Below are positions 1 to 8,043 of a stretch of 64,000 nucleotides of DNA, piece after piece. The first letter of the stretch is position 1. Each line of letters starts with the position of its first letter. The position numbers and the translations under genes are program-made. This DNA comes from Streptomyces sp. Tue6028 (lineage in GTDB: Bacteria > Actinomycetota > Actinomycetes > Streptomycetales > Streptomycetaceae), in contig NZ_MLCE01000027.1 in the NCBI RefSeq assembly GCF_002300165.1, positions 1 to 64,000 of the forward strand, given 5' to 3'. The notes below the pieces were generated by a model. It ran no database searches. It was not told the DNA's origin and saw nothing but the letters and a program-made list of their open reading frames with translations.

Positions 1-1053
1 GGGGCCCGCGGACAGCGTGTTGTTCGGGCCCTTGCGGAAGGTGCTGCCGATCGGGTGGATCGGCGGGAGGTAGACGACGTCGAAGCCCATCGCGGCGATC
101 GCGGGCAGCCGCTCCGCGGCCGTACGGAAGGTGCCGTGCACGGCTGGGGCCGACGGGTCGCTCCCCGACCGGCCGCTCTCCGACCGCGGGAAGAACTCGT
201 ACCAGGACCCGTACAGGGCGCGCTCACGCTCCACCAGCAGCGGCAACGGCTCGGACGACGACACGAGTTCGCGCAGCGGACGGCGGGCCAGGACCGCGTC
301 CACCTCCGGGGTGAGGGCGGCGGCGAGGCGGGCCGCGGCGGGGCGGTCCACGTCGCGCAACGCGTCGACGGCGCGCAGCAGCGTGTCCCGGCGGCCCTTG
401 CTCTTCGGCACCTGGGCGGCGGCCCGCTCGTACAGGCGCGCGCCCTCCTCCAGGACCAGTTCCGTGTCCATCCCCGCCGGGATCTTGATGCCCGCGTGGT
501 GGCGCCAGGTGGTGACGGGGTCGCTCCACGCCTCGACCGTGTACGTCCAGCGGCCCTCGTGCCCGGCGGTCACGGTGGCGCCCCAGCGGTCGGTGCCGGG
601 GGCCAGTTCGCGCATCGGGGCCCAGGGGCCGGCGCGTCCGTCCGGATCGCGCAGGACGACGTTGGCGGCGACCGCGTCGTGGCCCTCGCGGAAGACCGTG
701 GCCGAGATCTCGAACGCCTCGCCGACGACCGCCTTCGCGGGCCGTCGTCCCTGGTGCACGAGCGGCCGGACGTCGAGGACGGGGATGCGCCCGACGGTCG
801 GTGCGGAGGCATCGGCCGTCCCGTCGTCGGCGACGGCGGGCCCTGCCGCGACGGCGGCGCTGCGGGCGGAGGGTTTCTTCGTGGTGGGGGAAGTGCCCTC
901 GGCGGGGGCGGGGGGTTTCTCCGAGACGGGCGAACCGTCCTCGGCCGCGGTGGCGGGTTTCTCCGTGGTGCGGGAACCGGCGCCGGGCCTGCCTGGTCCG
1001 GATGCGCCGGGAGTGCTCGTCGGGGGTGGCGACGTCTGGTGCGTTGCGGGCAT
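1..1053 (-). CDS. glgE: Alpha-1,4-glucan:maltose-1-phosphate maltosyltransferase, N-terminal part (3' end off window)
   Basis: GlgE (GH13_3) transfers maltose from maltose-1-phosphate to alpha-1,4-glucan in the cytoplasm. The 351 visible codons contain the family start GRIPVLDVRPLV at about residue 88, the N-terminal beta-sandwich (EAWSDPVTTWRHHAGIKI near 180-200) and the start of the barrel (GFDVVYLPPIHPIGSTFRKG). The catalytic residues lie beyond the edge. The start is ATG at 1053. An 87-residue Pro/Ser/Thr/Ala-rich leader precedes the conserved domain; as I recall, most homologues begin almost directly at GRIPV. The leader includes three 14-residue repeats (EKP-, EKP- and KKP-cored). A downstream start is possible, but the reading frame is open throughout. 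By synteny, treS/pep2/glgB-type genes are expected further left. Confidence 0.93.
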   Translation of the reverse strand, partial: MPATHQTSPPPTSTPGASGPGRPGAGSRTTEKPATAAEDGSPVSEKPPAPAEGTSPTTKKPSARSAAVAAGPAVADDGTADASAPTVGRIPVLDVRPLVHQGRRPAKAVVGEAFEISATVFREGHDAVAANVVLRDPDGRAGPWAPMRELAPGTDRWGATVTAGHEGRWTYTVEAWSDPVTTWRHHAGIKIPAGMDTELVLEEGARLYERAAAQVPKSKGRRDTLLRAVDALRDVDRPAAARLAAALTPEVDAVLARRPLRELVSSSEPLPLLVERERALYGSWYEFFPRSESGRSGSDPSAPAVHGTFRTAAERLPAIAAMGFDVVYLPPIHPIGSTFRKGPNNTLSAGP

Positions 1054-1199
1054 GACCGCTCCTGTCCGCGTCAACGTGGGTGGGCGGATGAGGGTGTGGG
1101 GAGGTGGGGCCTGCGGGGTGTACCGGAGGAGCCTTCCCACCCTATGCGGGTGCGCATTCCGGCACTTTGTTAACTACTCACGCGTATGTCTACGCACAA

Positions 1200-1232
1200 G
1201 ACCGGCCTCGTCCAGTGCGGGCGAGGCCGGTC
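1200..1232 (-). terminator. Hairpin downstream of the subtilase gene
   Basis: Perfect 11-bp inverted repeat (GACCGGCCTCG / CGAGGCCGGTC) with an 11-nt loop, 35 nt past the subtilase stop on the minus strand. There is no U-tract, which is usual for Streptomyces terminators. It lies between the subtilase and glgE, so it would separate their transcripts. Confidence 0.7.
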
Positions 1233-1267
1233 CCGTACGGCTGTGTCACCGGGGTCCTGCCCTGGTC

Positions 1268-2473
1268 CTACCAGGCTCGATCGACGTGCAGGAGTTTGTT
1301 CGGTGAACCGAGACCGGCGCCCGAAATCCTTCCCGGAACGGCCTGTTTCACCAATGCTTTGGATACTTGCGCCGGGGTGGCCTTCTTGTGGCCGGCCAGG
1401 TACAGGGCCGCCGCGCCCGCGACGTGCGGGCTCGCCATGGACGTGCCGGAGAAGGTCGCCGCGCCCGTGTCGCTCGCGTACGAGGCCGAGGTGATCGACA
1501 CGCCCGGGGCGAACAGGTCCAGCGCGGAACCGGTGTTCGAGAAGCCGGCCCGTGCGTCGCTGCGGTCGCTCGCGCCGACCGTGAGGGCCTGGCCGACCCG
1601 GGCCGGGGAGTACAGACCGGCCGGGAGCCCGTCGTTGCCCGCCGCGACCGCGTAGGTGACGCCGGAGGCGATGGAGTTGCGCACGGCGGCGTCCAGTTGG
1701 GCGTTCGCGTACCCGCCCAGACTGAGGTTGGCGACGGCCGGCTTCTTAGCGTGCCGGGTCACCCAGTCGATCCCGGCGATCACCTGCGCGGTGGTGCCCG
1801 CCCCGGTGTTGTCGAGGACGCGGACCGCGACGACCTTCGCCTTCTTGGCGACGCCGTACTTGGTGCCCACGACGGTTCCGGCGACGTGCGTGCCGTGGCC
1901 GTTGCCGTCCTTCGCCGTGCGGTCGTTGTCCACGAAGTCCCAGCCGTAGCCGGCCCGGCCGCCGAAGTCCTTGTGCGTGATCCTGATGCCCGTGTCGATC
2001 ACGTACGCCGTCACCCCGGCGCCCGCCGACTCGGGCCAGGTGTAGCTCTTGTCGAGCGGCAGGTTCCGCTGGTCGAGCCGGTCCAGACCCCACGAGGGCG
2101 GGTTCTTCTGGACGTGGTCGAGCGCCACCCGGGTGTCCTGCACGACGGAGGCGACGCGGGAGTCCGCCGCGAGCCGCCGGGCCTGCTCCTCGCCCACCCG
2201 CACGGCGAAACCGTTGAGGGCCGTGCCGTACGTGTGGCTGATTCTCGCTCCGTACTTCGCGGCGATGTCCTTTCCCGCCGACGACGGAGCCTTCGTTCCC
2301 CCCTTGAGCGTCACGATGTAGCTGCCGCTGACGGAGCCGGGTGCGCCGGCCCCGAGTATCCGGCCCTGCGGGGCGGCGTGCGCGGGTGGGGCGATGGCCG
2401 AAAGCACCGCGGCCGTCGTGACCGCGGTGAGACCCGCCGCCCAGCGCAGACGCCTCTTTCTCGTCCGTGCCAT
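1268..2473 (-). CDS. Secreted subtilisin-like serine protease (S8A, proteinase K-like) with I9 propeptide
   Basis: Extracellular endopeptidase of 401 residues. Signal peptide: MARTRKRRLR basic start, hydrophobic core, likely cleavage after AHA (33). Propeptide/I9 inhibitor at about 50-115. The S8 domain shows the triad D160 (VIDTGI), H193 (GHGTHVAGT) and S345 (GTSMASPHVAG), with oxyanion N280 (AAGN). The length is typical of Streptomyces subtilases with no C-terminal extension. The ATG at 2473 is chosen because GAGGAGGGG lies just upstream; the longer open frame to 2584 adds only unrelated sequence. It is transcribed away from glgP, and a strong hairpin follows the stop. Confidence 0.95.
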   Translation of the reverse strand: MARTRKRRLRWAAGLTAVTTAAVLSAIAPPAHAAPQGRILGAGAPGSVSGSYIVTLKGGTKAPSSAGKDIAAKYGARISHTYGTALNGFAVRVGEEQARRLAADSRVASVVQDTRVALDHVQKNPPSWGLDRLDQRNLPLDKSYTWPESAGAGVTAYVIDTGIRITHKDFGGRAGYGWDFVDNDRTAKDGNGHGTHVAGTVVGTKYGVAKKAKVVAVRVLDNTGAGTTAQVIAGIDWVTRHAKKPAVANLSLGGYANAQLDAAVRNSIASGVTYAVAAGNDGLPAGLYSPARVGQALTVGASDRSDARAGFSNTGSALDLFAPGVSITSASYASDTGAATFSGTSMASPHVAGAAALYLAGHKKATPAQVSKALVKQAVPGRISGAGLGSPNKLLHVDRAW

Positions 2474-2842
2474 GGCTTGAGTTCCCCTCCTCAACTCGGC
2501 GTACGGAGGCCGGACCGGCCGGTGTGGGCCAGGCCCGGCCGTACGCCACGTGGCGAGCCTCTCGTGCGGTGTGAAGCGCCACAAGGCCGCCCAGGCGGGC
2601 GGAATCGGCCATATCGGCCGTGAAGTGCACGTGAAGGTTGCGGCGAGTTTCCGCCGATGTCACGCAGTACGCCCGTTCGGGGGCGGCCTTCGAGGCGCCG
2701 TAGAGGTGGCGGCGCCGTGGCCGGTACCGTCGGGAGTGGTCTTCCGAGGGACCACTCGGCACCACCCGTAATTGAGGTACCCCGACCGCGATCGACCGGC
2801 CCGCGCCAGCGGCGCCGGTCCAGGCGCAAAGAGGTGCAGCCT
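2474..2842. other. Intergenic region between divergent subtilase and glgP
   Basis: 369 bp that must hold the promoters of both divergent genes. Clear Shine-Dalgarno sequences sit at each end (GAGGAGGGG for the subtilase, AAAGAGG for glgP). I see no RNA gene, repeat or convincing operator. Open frames here are only upstream extensions of the two genes. Confidence 0.6.
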
Positions 2843-5461
2843 GTGAAGGCGATCCGCAGATTCACCGTACGCCCCGTACTTCCCGAAGCCCTTCACCCGC
2901 TCAGTGACCTGGCGCGCAATCTCCGCTGGTCCTGGCATGCCGAGACCCGTGACCTGTTCCAGTCCGTCGACCCGGAGCGCTGGGCGGCCTCCGACGGCGA
3001 CCCCGTACGCCTGCTCGGCAGCGTGCCGCCGGCCCGGCTGGCGCAGCTCACCCAGGACGAGGGCTTCCTGAACCGGCTCGCGACGGTCGCCGACGACCTG
3101 CGCGAGTATGTGACCGGCGACCGCTGGTACCAGCAGCAGGTCTCCGAACTCCCCTCCGCCATCGCCTATTTCTCGCCCGAGTTCGGTATCACCGCCGCGC
3201 TGCCGCAGTACTCCGGCGGCCTCGGCATCCTCGCCGGCGACCACCTCAAGGCGGCCAGCGACCTGGGCGTCCCGCTGATCGGCGTGGGACTGCTCTACCG
3301 GCACGGCTACTTCCGCCAGTCACTGTCCCGCGACGGCTGGCAGCAGGAGCACTATCCGGTCCTCGACCCGAACGAACTTCCCCTGGTGCCGCTGCGCGAA
3401 CCCGACGGCACCCTCGCCCAGGTCTCCCTGGCCCTGCCCGGCGGCCGGGCGCTGCGGGCCCGCATCTGGCTGGCACAGGTGGGCCGCGTCCCCCTCCTGA
3501 TGCTCGACTCCGACGTCGAGGAGAACGACGTCGGTGAGCGCGGCGTGACCGACCGGCTGTACGGCGGCGGCAGCGAACACCGTCTGCTCCAGGAGATGCT
3601 CCTCGGCATAGGGGGTGTGCGCGCGGTACGGACGTACTGCCGGCTCACCGGCCACGCCCCGCCCGAGGTGTTCCACACGAACGAAGGTCACGCGGGCTTC
3701 CTCGGCCTGGAGCGGATCGCCGAACTCACCGACGGGGGACTCGACTTCGAGGCCGCTCTGGAAGCGGTCAGGGCGGGCACCGTCTTCACCACCCACACCC
3801 CCGTCCCGGCGGGGATCGACCGCTTCGACCGCGAGCTGGTGGCCCACCACTTCGGCCCCGACGCCGAACTCCCGCGCATCGACGTCGAACGCGTCCTGGG
3901 CCTGGGTATGGAGACCTACCCGGGAGGCGAGCCGAACCTCTTCAACATGGCCGTGATGGGGCTGCGGCTCGGCCAGCGCGCGAACGGCGTCTCCCTGCTG
4001 CACGGCCAGGTCAGCCGGGAGATGTTCGCGGGCCTGTGGCCGGGCTTCGACCCCGAGGAGGTCCCGATCACCTCCGTCACCAACGGCGTGCACGCACCGA
4101 CGTGGGTGGCGCCCGAGGTGTTCCGGCTGGGCACCCGCCAGATCGGCGCCAGGCGCACCGAGGACGCGCTGACCGTCGGCGGCTCGGACCGCTGGGACGC
4201 GGTGGCCGAGATCGAGGACCAGGAGATCTGGAACCTGCGGCGGGTCCTGCGCGAGCAGCTGGTCGTGGAGGTGCGCGAACGCCTCTACGCGTCCTGGCGC
4301 CAGCGTGGCGCGGGCACGGCCGAACTCGGCTGGATCGACGGCGTACTGGACCCGGACGTCCTGACGATCGGCTTCGCGCGCCGCGTCCCGTCGTACAAGC
4401 GGCTGACCCTGATGCTGCGTGACCGCGACCGTCTCATGGACCTCCTCCTGCACGCCGAACGTCCGGTGCAGATCGTCGTCGCGGGCAAGGCCCACCCCGC
4501 GGACGACGGTGGCAAACGCCTGGTCCAGGAGCTGGTCCGGTTCGCCGACGACCCGCGGGTGCGTCACCGGATCGTCTTCCTCCCGGACTACGGCATGGCG
4601 ATGGCGCAGAAGCTGTACCCCGGCTGCGACATCTGGCTGAACAACCCGCTGCGTCCGCTGGAGGCCTGCGGCACGAGCGGCATGAAGGCGGCCCTCAACG
4701 GCTGCCTCAACCTGTCCGTCCTGGACGGCTGGTGGGACGAGTGGTTCCAGCCCGACTTCGGCTGGGCGATCCCGACCGCGGACGGCACCGCGACCGACGA
4801 CGACCGCCGGGACGACCTGGAGGCCGCGGCCCTCTACGACCTCCTCGAACAACGCGTGGCGCCCCGCTTCTACGAGCGCGGCCGGGACGGGCTGCCCGAC
4901 CGCTGGATCGAGATGGTCCGCAGGACGCTGACCCACCTCGGGCCGAAGGTGCTCGCCGGCCGGATGGTGCGCGAGTACGTGGAGCGGCTGTACACGCCGG
5001 CGGCGCGCGCTCACCGCGCGCTCACCCCGGACACCGCCCGCGAGCTGGCGGACTGGAAGTCCCGCGTCCGGTCCGCCTGGCCGCAGGTCACCGTCGACCA
5101 CGTGGAGGCCTCGGCCGCCACCACGAGCGCCGAACTGGGCACCACGCTCTCGCTGCGCGTCCGCGTCGGACTCGGCGACCTCGCCCCCGACGACGTCGAG
5201 GTCCAGGCCGTGGCCGGCCGCGTCGACACGGACGACCGCATCGCGGACGCGGTGTGCGTGCCGCTGAAACCCGCGGGCGGGCCGGACCTGGACGGACGCT
5301 GGGTCTACGAGGGGCCGCTGTCCCTGGACCGCACGGGTCCCTTCGGCTACACGGTCCGCATCCTGCCCGCGCACCGGCTGCTCGCCTCCGGTGCGGAACT
5401 GGGCCTGGTGACGGTGCCCTCCGAGGAGACCGGGGAGGGAGCGGGTCTGCTCATGCGGTGA
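2843..5461 (+). CDS. glgP: Alpha-glucan (glycogen) phosphorylase, actinobacterial TIGR02094 type
   Basis: Cytoplasmic PLP enzyme that releases glucose-1-phosphate from alpha-1,4-glucans; 872 residues. The N-terminus matches the DUF3417 domain of this phosphorylase branch (ALHPLSDLARNLRWSWH), followed by the catalytic fold (AYFSPEFGI, YSGGLGILAGDHLKAASDLG, HTNEGHAGFLGLERI, TSVTNGVHAPTW) and the PLP-lysine region EACGTSGMKAALNG at about 610. The GTG at 2843 is chosen because AAAGAGG lies 8 nt upstream; the in-frame extension back to 2657 is low-complexity. The last ~110 residues are a beta-rich tail usual in this subfamily. Next to glgE it fits glycogen/alpha-glucan turnover. It converges with the DUF1990 gene 12 bp away. 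Confidence 0.96.
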   Translation: MKAIRRFTVRPVLPEALHPLSDLARNLRWSWHAETRDLFQSVDPERWAASDGDPVRLLGSVPPARLAQLTQDEGFLNRLATVADDLREYVTGDRWYQQQVSELPSAIAYFSPEFGITAALPQYSGGLGILAGDHLKAASDLGVPLIGVGLLYRHGYFRQSLSRDGWQQEHYPVLDPNELPLVPLREPDGTLAQVSLALPGGRALRARIWLAQVGRVPLLMLDSDVEENDVGERGVTDRLYGGGSEHRLLQEMLLGIGGVRAVRTYCRLTGHAPPEVFHTNEGHAGFLGLERIAELTDGGLDFEAALEAVRAGTVFTTHTPVPAGIDRFDRELVAHHFGPDAELPRIDVERVLGLGMETYPGGEPNLFNMAVMGLRLGQRANGVSLLHGQVSREMFAGLWPGFDPEEVPITSVTNGVHAPTWVAPEVFRLGTRQIGARRTEDALTVGGSDRWDAVAEIEDQEIWNLRRVLREQLVVEVRERLYASWRQRGAGTAELGWIDGVLDPDVLTIGFARRVPSYKRLTLMLRDRDRLMDLLLHAERPVQIVVAGKAHPADDGGKRLVQELVRFADDPRVRHRIVFLPDYGMAMAQKLYPGCDIWLNNPLRPLEACGTSGMKAALNGCLNLSVLDGWWDEWFQPDFGWAIPTADGTATDDDRRDDLEAAALYDLLEQRVAPRFYERGRDGLPDRWIEMVRRTLTHLGPKVLAGRMVREYVERLYTPAARAHRALTPDTARELADWKSRVRSAWPQVTVDHVEASAATTSAELGTTLSLRVRVGLGDLAPDDVEVQAVAGRVDTDDRIADAVCVPLKPAGGPDLDGRWVYEGPLSLDRTGPFGYTVRILPAHRLLASGAELGLVTVPSEETGEGAGLLMR

Positions 5462-5473
5462 GTACCGGGGGCT

Positions 5474-5974
5474 TCACTCGTCCAGGCCCGCGCACAGGCG
5501 GCGCAGCACCTTGCCGCACCTCTGGGCGTAGGCGTGCTGGAGCCCCCGCGTCGCCGGTCCGCCCGCGCGGGCGTACCACTTGGCCGGACGGCTGAAGGCG
5601 GTGATCGTCAGCCAGACGGTCCCGTCGCCGGTGCGGTCGACGACGAACGCCTCCTCGCCGCACTCGGGATGGCCGGACAGCGTGCCGTAGGCCCAGGCGG
5701 TGCGCCGGTGCTCCTCGGCCGTCCAGACCACACGGCAGGGGGCCTTGATGGGGCCGAGGCCGACGGTCACGTCGACGCCGGGAACCGCCTTGTCCGCGTC
5801 GGAGGTGATGCCGACGCCGAGGGCGCGGTGCATCTCCCAGGTCATCAGGGCTTCGGAGGCGCGGCGGAAGACGGCCTCGCCCTCACCTATCCGGGCGCGC
5901 ACGTGCAGTCGGCGGAAGCCCGGCGGGCAGCGGTCCTCGCGGGTCGCGCCCACGTCCTCGTACGTGTAGGGCAT
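5474..5974 (-). CDS. DUF1990 family protein
   Basis: 166-residue soluble protein of the DUF1990 family (YEDVGATR start, GFRRLHVRARIGEG, W-x-M core, VDRTGDGTVWLTITAFSRPA, WYARAGGP). The function is not established; the fold is predicted to be a lipocalin/START-like beta-barrel. No signal peptide or membrane segment. The ATG at 5974 gives the standard N-terminus MPYTYEDVGATR; the open frame continues to 6055 but through the terminator hairpin of the next gene. It is probably a single transcription unit: the upstream protease gene ends in a strong hairpin just before this start. Confidence 0.8.
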   Translation of the reverse strand: MPYTYEDVGATREDRCPPGFRRLHVRARIGEGEAVFRRASEALMTWEMHRALGVGITSDADKAVPGVDVTVGLGPIKAPCRVVWTAEEHRRTAWAYGTLSGHPECGEEAFVVDRTGDGTVWLTITAFSRPAKWYARAGGPATRGLQHAYAQRCGKVLRRLCAGLDE

Positions 5975-5987
5975 GGGGGACAGAGTA

Positions 5988-6026
5988 AGGCGGCACCCGG
6001 AGCGGTCCTCGCTCCGGGTGCCGCCT
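5988..6026 (-). terminator. Strong hairpin after the first M4 protease gene
   Basis: Perfect 17-bp stem (AGGCGGCACCCGGAGCG and complement) with a 5-nt loop, 40 nt downstream of the stop at 6066 on the minus strand and directly before the DUF1990 start. Confidence 0.85.
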
Positions 6027-6065
6027 CGTCCAGCGGGCCGCGCGGCTCGCGCCACGCGCCGTGGA

Positions 6066-7724
6066 CTAGTTCACGTTGACCGCGGACCAGGCCGCGGCGA
6101 CCGTCTTGTACTCCGTGCTGGTGGAGCCGTACAGGGCCGACGCCGCGGAGAGCGTGGCGGTGCGGGCGCCCGAGTACTTGGTCGTCGACGTCATGTAGGT
6201 CGTCAGCGCCTTGTACCAGATCTGCAGCGCCTTGGCCCGGCCGATGCCGGTGACCGTGGTGCCGTTGGACGTCGGGGAGTTGTAGCTGACCCCGTTGATC
6301 GTCTTGGCGCCGCTGCCCTCCGAGAGGAGGTAGAAGAAGTGGTTGGCGACGCCCGACGAGTAGTGCACGTCGAGGTTGCCGACGCCGGAGGACCAGGAGT
6401 CGGCGGATCCGCCGTCCTTGCTGGGCTTGTCCATGTAGCGCAGCGGGGTGCCGTCACCGTTGATGTTGATCTTCTCGCCGATGAGGTAGTCGCCCACGTC
6501 GGAGGAGTTCGCCGCGTAGAACTCGACGCCGGTGCCGAAGATGTCGGAGGTCGCCTCGTTCAGGCCGCCCGACTCACCGCTGTAGTTGAGGCCCGCGGTG
6601 TTGGAGGTGACACCGTGGCTCATCTCGTGGCCGGCCACGTCCAGCGAGGTCAGCGGGTGGGTGTTCCCGGAGCCGTCGCCGTACGTCATGCAGAAGCAGC
6701 TGTCGTCCCAGAACGCGTTGACGTACGAGTTGCCGTAGTGCACGCGGGAGTAGGCGCCGACGCCGTTGTTCTTGATGCCGGAGCGCCCGAAGGTGCTCTT
6801 GTAGAAGTCCCAGGTCTCCTGGGCTCCGTAGGCGGCGTCCGCGGCGGCCGTCTGGTCCGTGCTGGAGCTGGACGCGGTGCCGGTGCCCCACACGTCGTCG
6901 GCGTCCGTGAACAGCGTTCCGGTGCCCGAGGTGCCGTGCTTGAGGTTGTACGTCTTGTGCCCGCCGCGCGTGCCGTCGGTCAGCTGGTACGTCGAGCCCG
7001 ACTTCGTGGTGGTGAGCGTGACGGTGCCCGAGTAGAGGCTCTTGCCGGTACCGGTCTCGATGCCCTGGTACTCGTAGAGCTTCTTGCCGGTGGCGGCGTC
7101 GGTGATGACGTGCAGTTCGTTGGGGGTGCCGTCGTCCTGGAGGCCGCCGACGACGGTCTCGTAGGCGAGGACGGGCTTGCCGGTGGCGGCCCAGATCACC
7201 GTGCGGGGCGCCTGGTCGGCCGCGGTCTTCTCCGAACCCGCGGCCTTGGCGGCGGTGAGCGCCTGCTTCTCGGCCTTCGCGGTGGTGACCGCCGGCTTGA
7301 GCGAGGCGACCTTGATGGCGGCCTTGGTGGCCTTGGTCACGCCCTCGGCCTTGCCGGACTTCGACTGGTGGACGACCAGGTCGCCGCCGAGGACCGGAAG
7401 TCCGTTGTAGGTGCGCTCGTAGCGGGTGTGGACGCTGCCGTCGGCGTCCTTGACGACGTCTCTGACGACCAGCTTCTCCTTGGCGCCGAGGCCTATCTCC
7501 TGGGCCGTCTCCGCCTTGGCGGCGTCGGCCTTCTGGATCAGGGCGGTCCGCGCGGGGGCGGAGAGCTGGACGGGGGCGCCGGCGAGGGTGGTCGCGCCGG
7601 CAGGGGTCGCCGCGTTCTGGGCGGCGGCACCGGTGGTCATACCGGTGGCGAGCAGAGCTCCGGCCGCGACGGCGGTGGCGATGGCCAGAGTGGTGCGCTT
7701 GTGACGCGCGTAGAGGGGGGTCAC
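6066..7724 (-). CDS. Secreted neutral zinc metalloprotease, M4 (thermolysin) family
   Basis: 552-residue preproenzyme. Signal peptide at about 1-35 (basic RHKR then a hydrophobic stretch). FTP/PepSY propeptide at about 55-225, then the M4 catalytic domain with zinc site H366-E-M-S-H370 (AGHEMSHGVTSNTAGLNY) and third ligand E390 (GLNEATSDIFGTGVE). M4_C carries the DVHYSSGVANHFFYLL helix. The start is GTG at 7724, preceded by AGAAGGAG. Expected role is extracellular protein digestion. It is a close paralogue of the neighbouring gene at 8044-10086 but lacks that protein's C-terminal P-domain. A 142-bp stretch (7059-7200) in the propeptide is identical to the paralogue. Confidence 0.96.
   Translation of the reverse strand: MTPLYARHKRTTLAIATAVAAGALLATGMTTGAAAQNAATPAGATTLAGAPVQLSAPARTALIQKADAAKAETAQEIGLGAKEKLVVRDVVKDADGSVHTRYERTYNGLPVLGGDLVVHQSKSGKAEGVTKATKAAIKVASLKPAVTTAKAEKQALTAAKAAGSEKTAADQAPRTVIWAATGKPVLAYETVVGGLQDDGTPNELHVITDAATGKKLYEYQGIETGTGKSLYSGTVTLTTTKSGSTYQLTDGTRGGHKTYNLKHGTSGTGTLFTDADDVWGTGTASSSSTDQTAAADAAYGAQETWDFYKSTFGRSGIKNNGVGAYSRVHYGNSYVNAFWDDSCFCMTYGDGSGNTHPLTSLDVAGHEMSHGVTSNTAGLNYSGESGGLNEATSDIFGTGVEFYAANSSDVGDYLIGEKININGDGTPLRYMDKPSKDGGSADSWSSGVGNLDVHYSSGVANHFFYLLSEGSGAKTINGVSYNSPTSNGTTVTGIGRAKALQIWYKALTTYMTSTTKYSGARTATLSAASALYGSTSTEYKTVAAAWSAVNVN
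7059..7200 (-). repeat. 142-bp tract identical to 9400-9541 (paralogue gene conversion)
   Basis: Direct-orientation copy in the first M4 protease gene. It encodes the propeptide stretch from the start of the WAATGKPVLAYET segment to the EYQGI segment and matches 9400-9541 base for base, while flanking sequence diverges normally. Confidence 0.85.
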
Positions 7725-8043
7725 GCAAGCTCCTTCTGTGGGGGCGCCCGGGCGGCTTTGGGGTGGCCGGACGAGCGATGTGAAGTTGCGGTGCGGGTGA
7801 GCCGTGCGGTGGAAGCGTGCCATCTGGGGCGCGTACATGTCAGGAGGCCCTAAAGACCTTGGCCGAAAGTCGACCATTGGGTGAACGCTGAGGTGCTCCC
7901 GAGCGGAGTCGATCTTCTTCAAAGGGGAGTCAAACCAAACCCCCGGACGGGCAAAGAGGGCGCCGCCCCGGGGAGTTGAACCTCCGGGACGGCGCCCTGT
8001 CCTGTGCGTCACCGCGACGCGCTCCGGGGGAGCGCGGTGCGGT
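7725..8043. other. Intergenic region between the two M4 protease genes
   Basis: 319 bp holding the terminator of the upstream protease (7957-7998) and the presumed promoter of the downstream protease. AGAAGGAG is the ribosome site for the GTG at 7724. No gene is supported here. Confidence 0.6.
7957..7998 (-). terminator. Hairpin after the second M4 protease gene
   Basis: Stem of 15 bp with a single mismatch (AGGGCGCCGCCCCGG / CCGGGACGGCGCCCT) and a 12-nt loop, about 45 nt past the stop at 8044 on the minus strand. Confidence 0.75.

Noticed and set aside
3320..5374. Very long open frame antisense to glgP (684 codons)
   Set aside because: High-GC shadow frame; codon-position bias and motifs support glgP on the plus strand.
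5973..7853. Long plus-strand frame opposite the first M4 protease
   Set aside because: Shadow of the real gene, composed of Val/Gly/Arg-rich low-complexity sequence with no domain.
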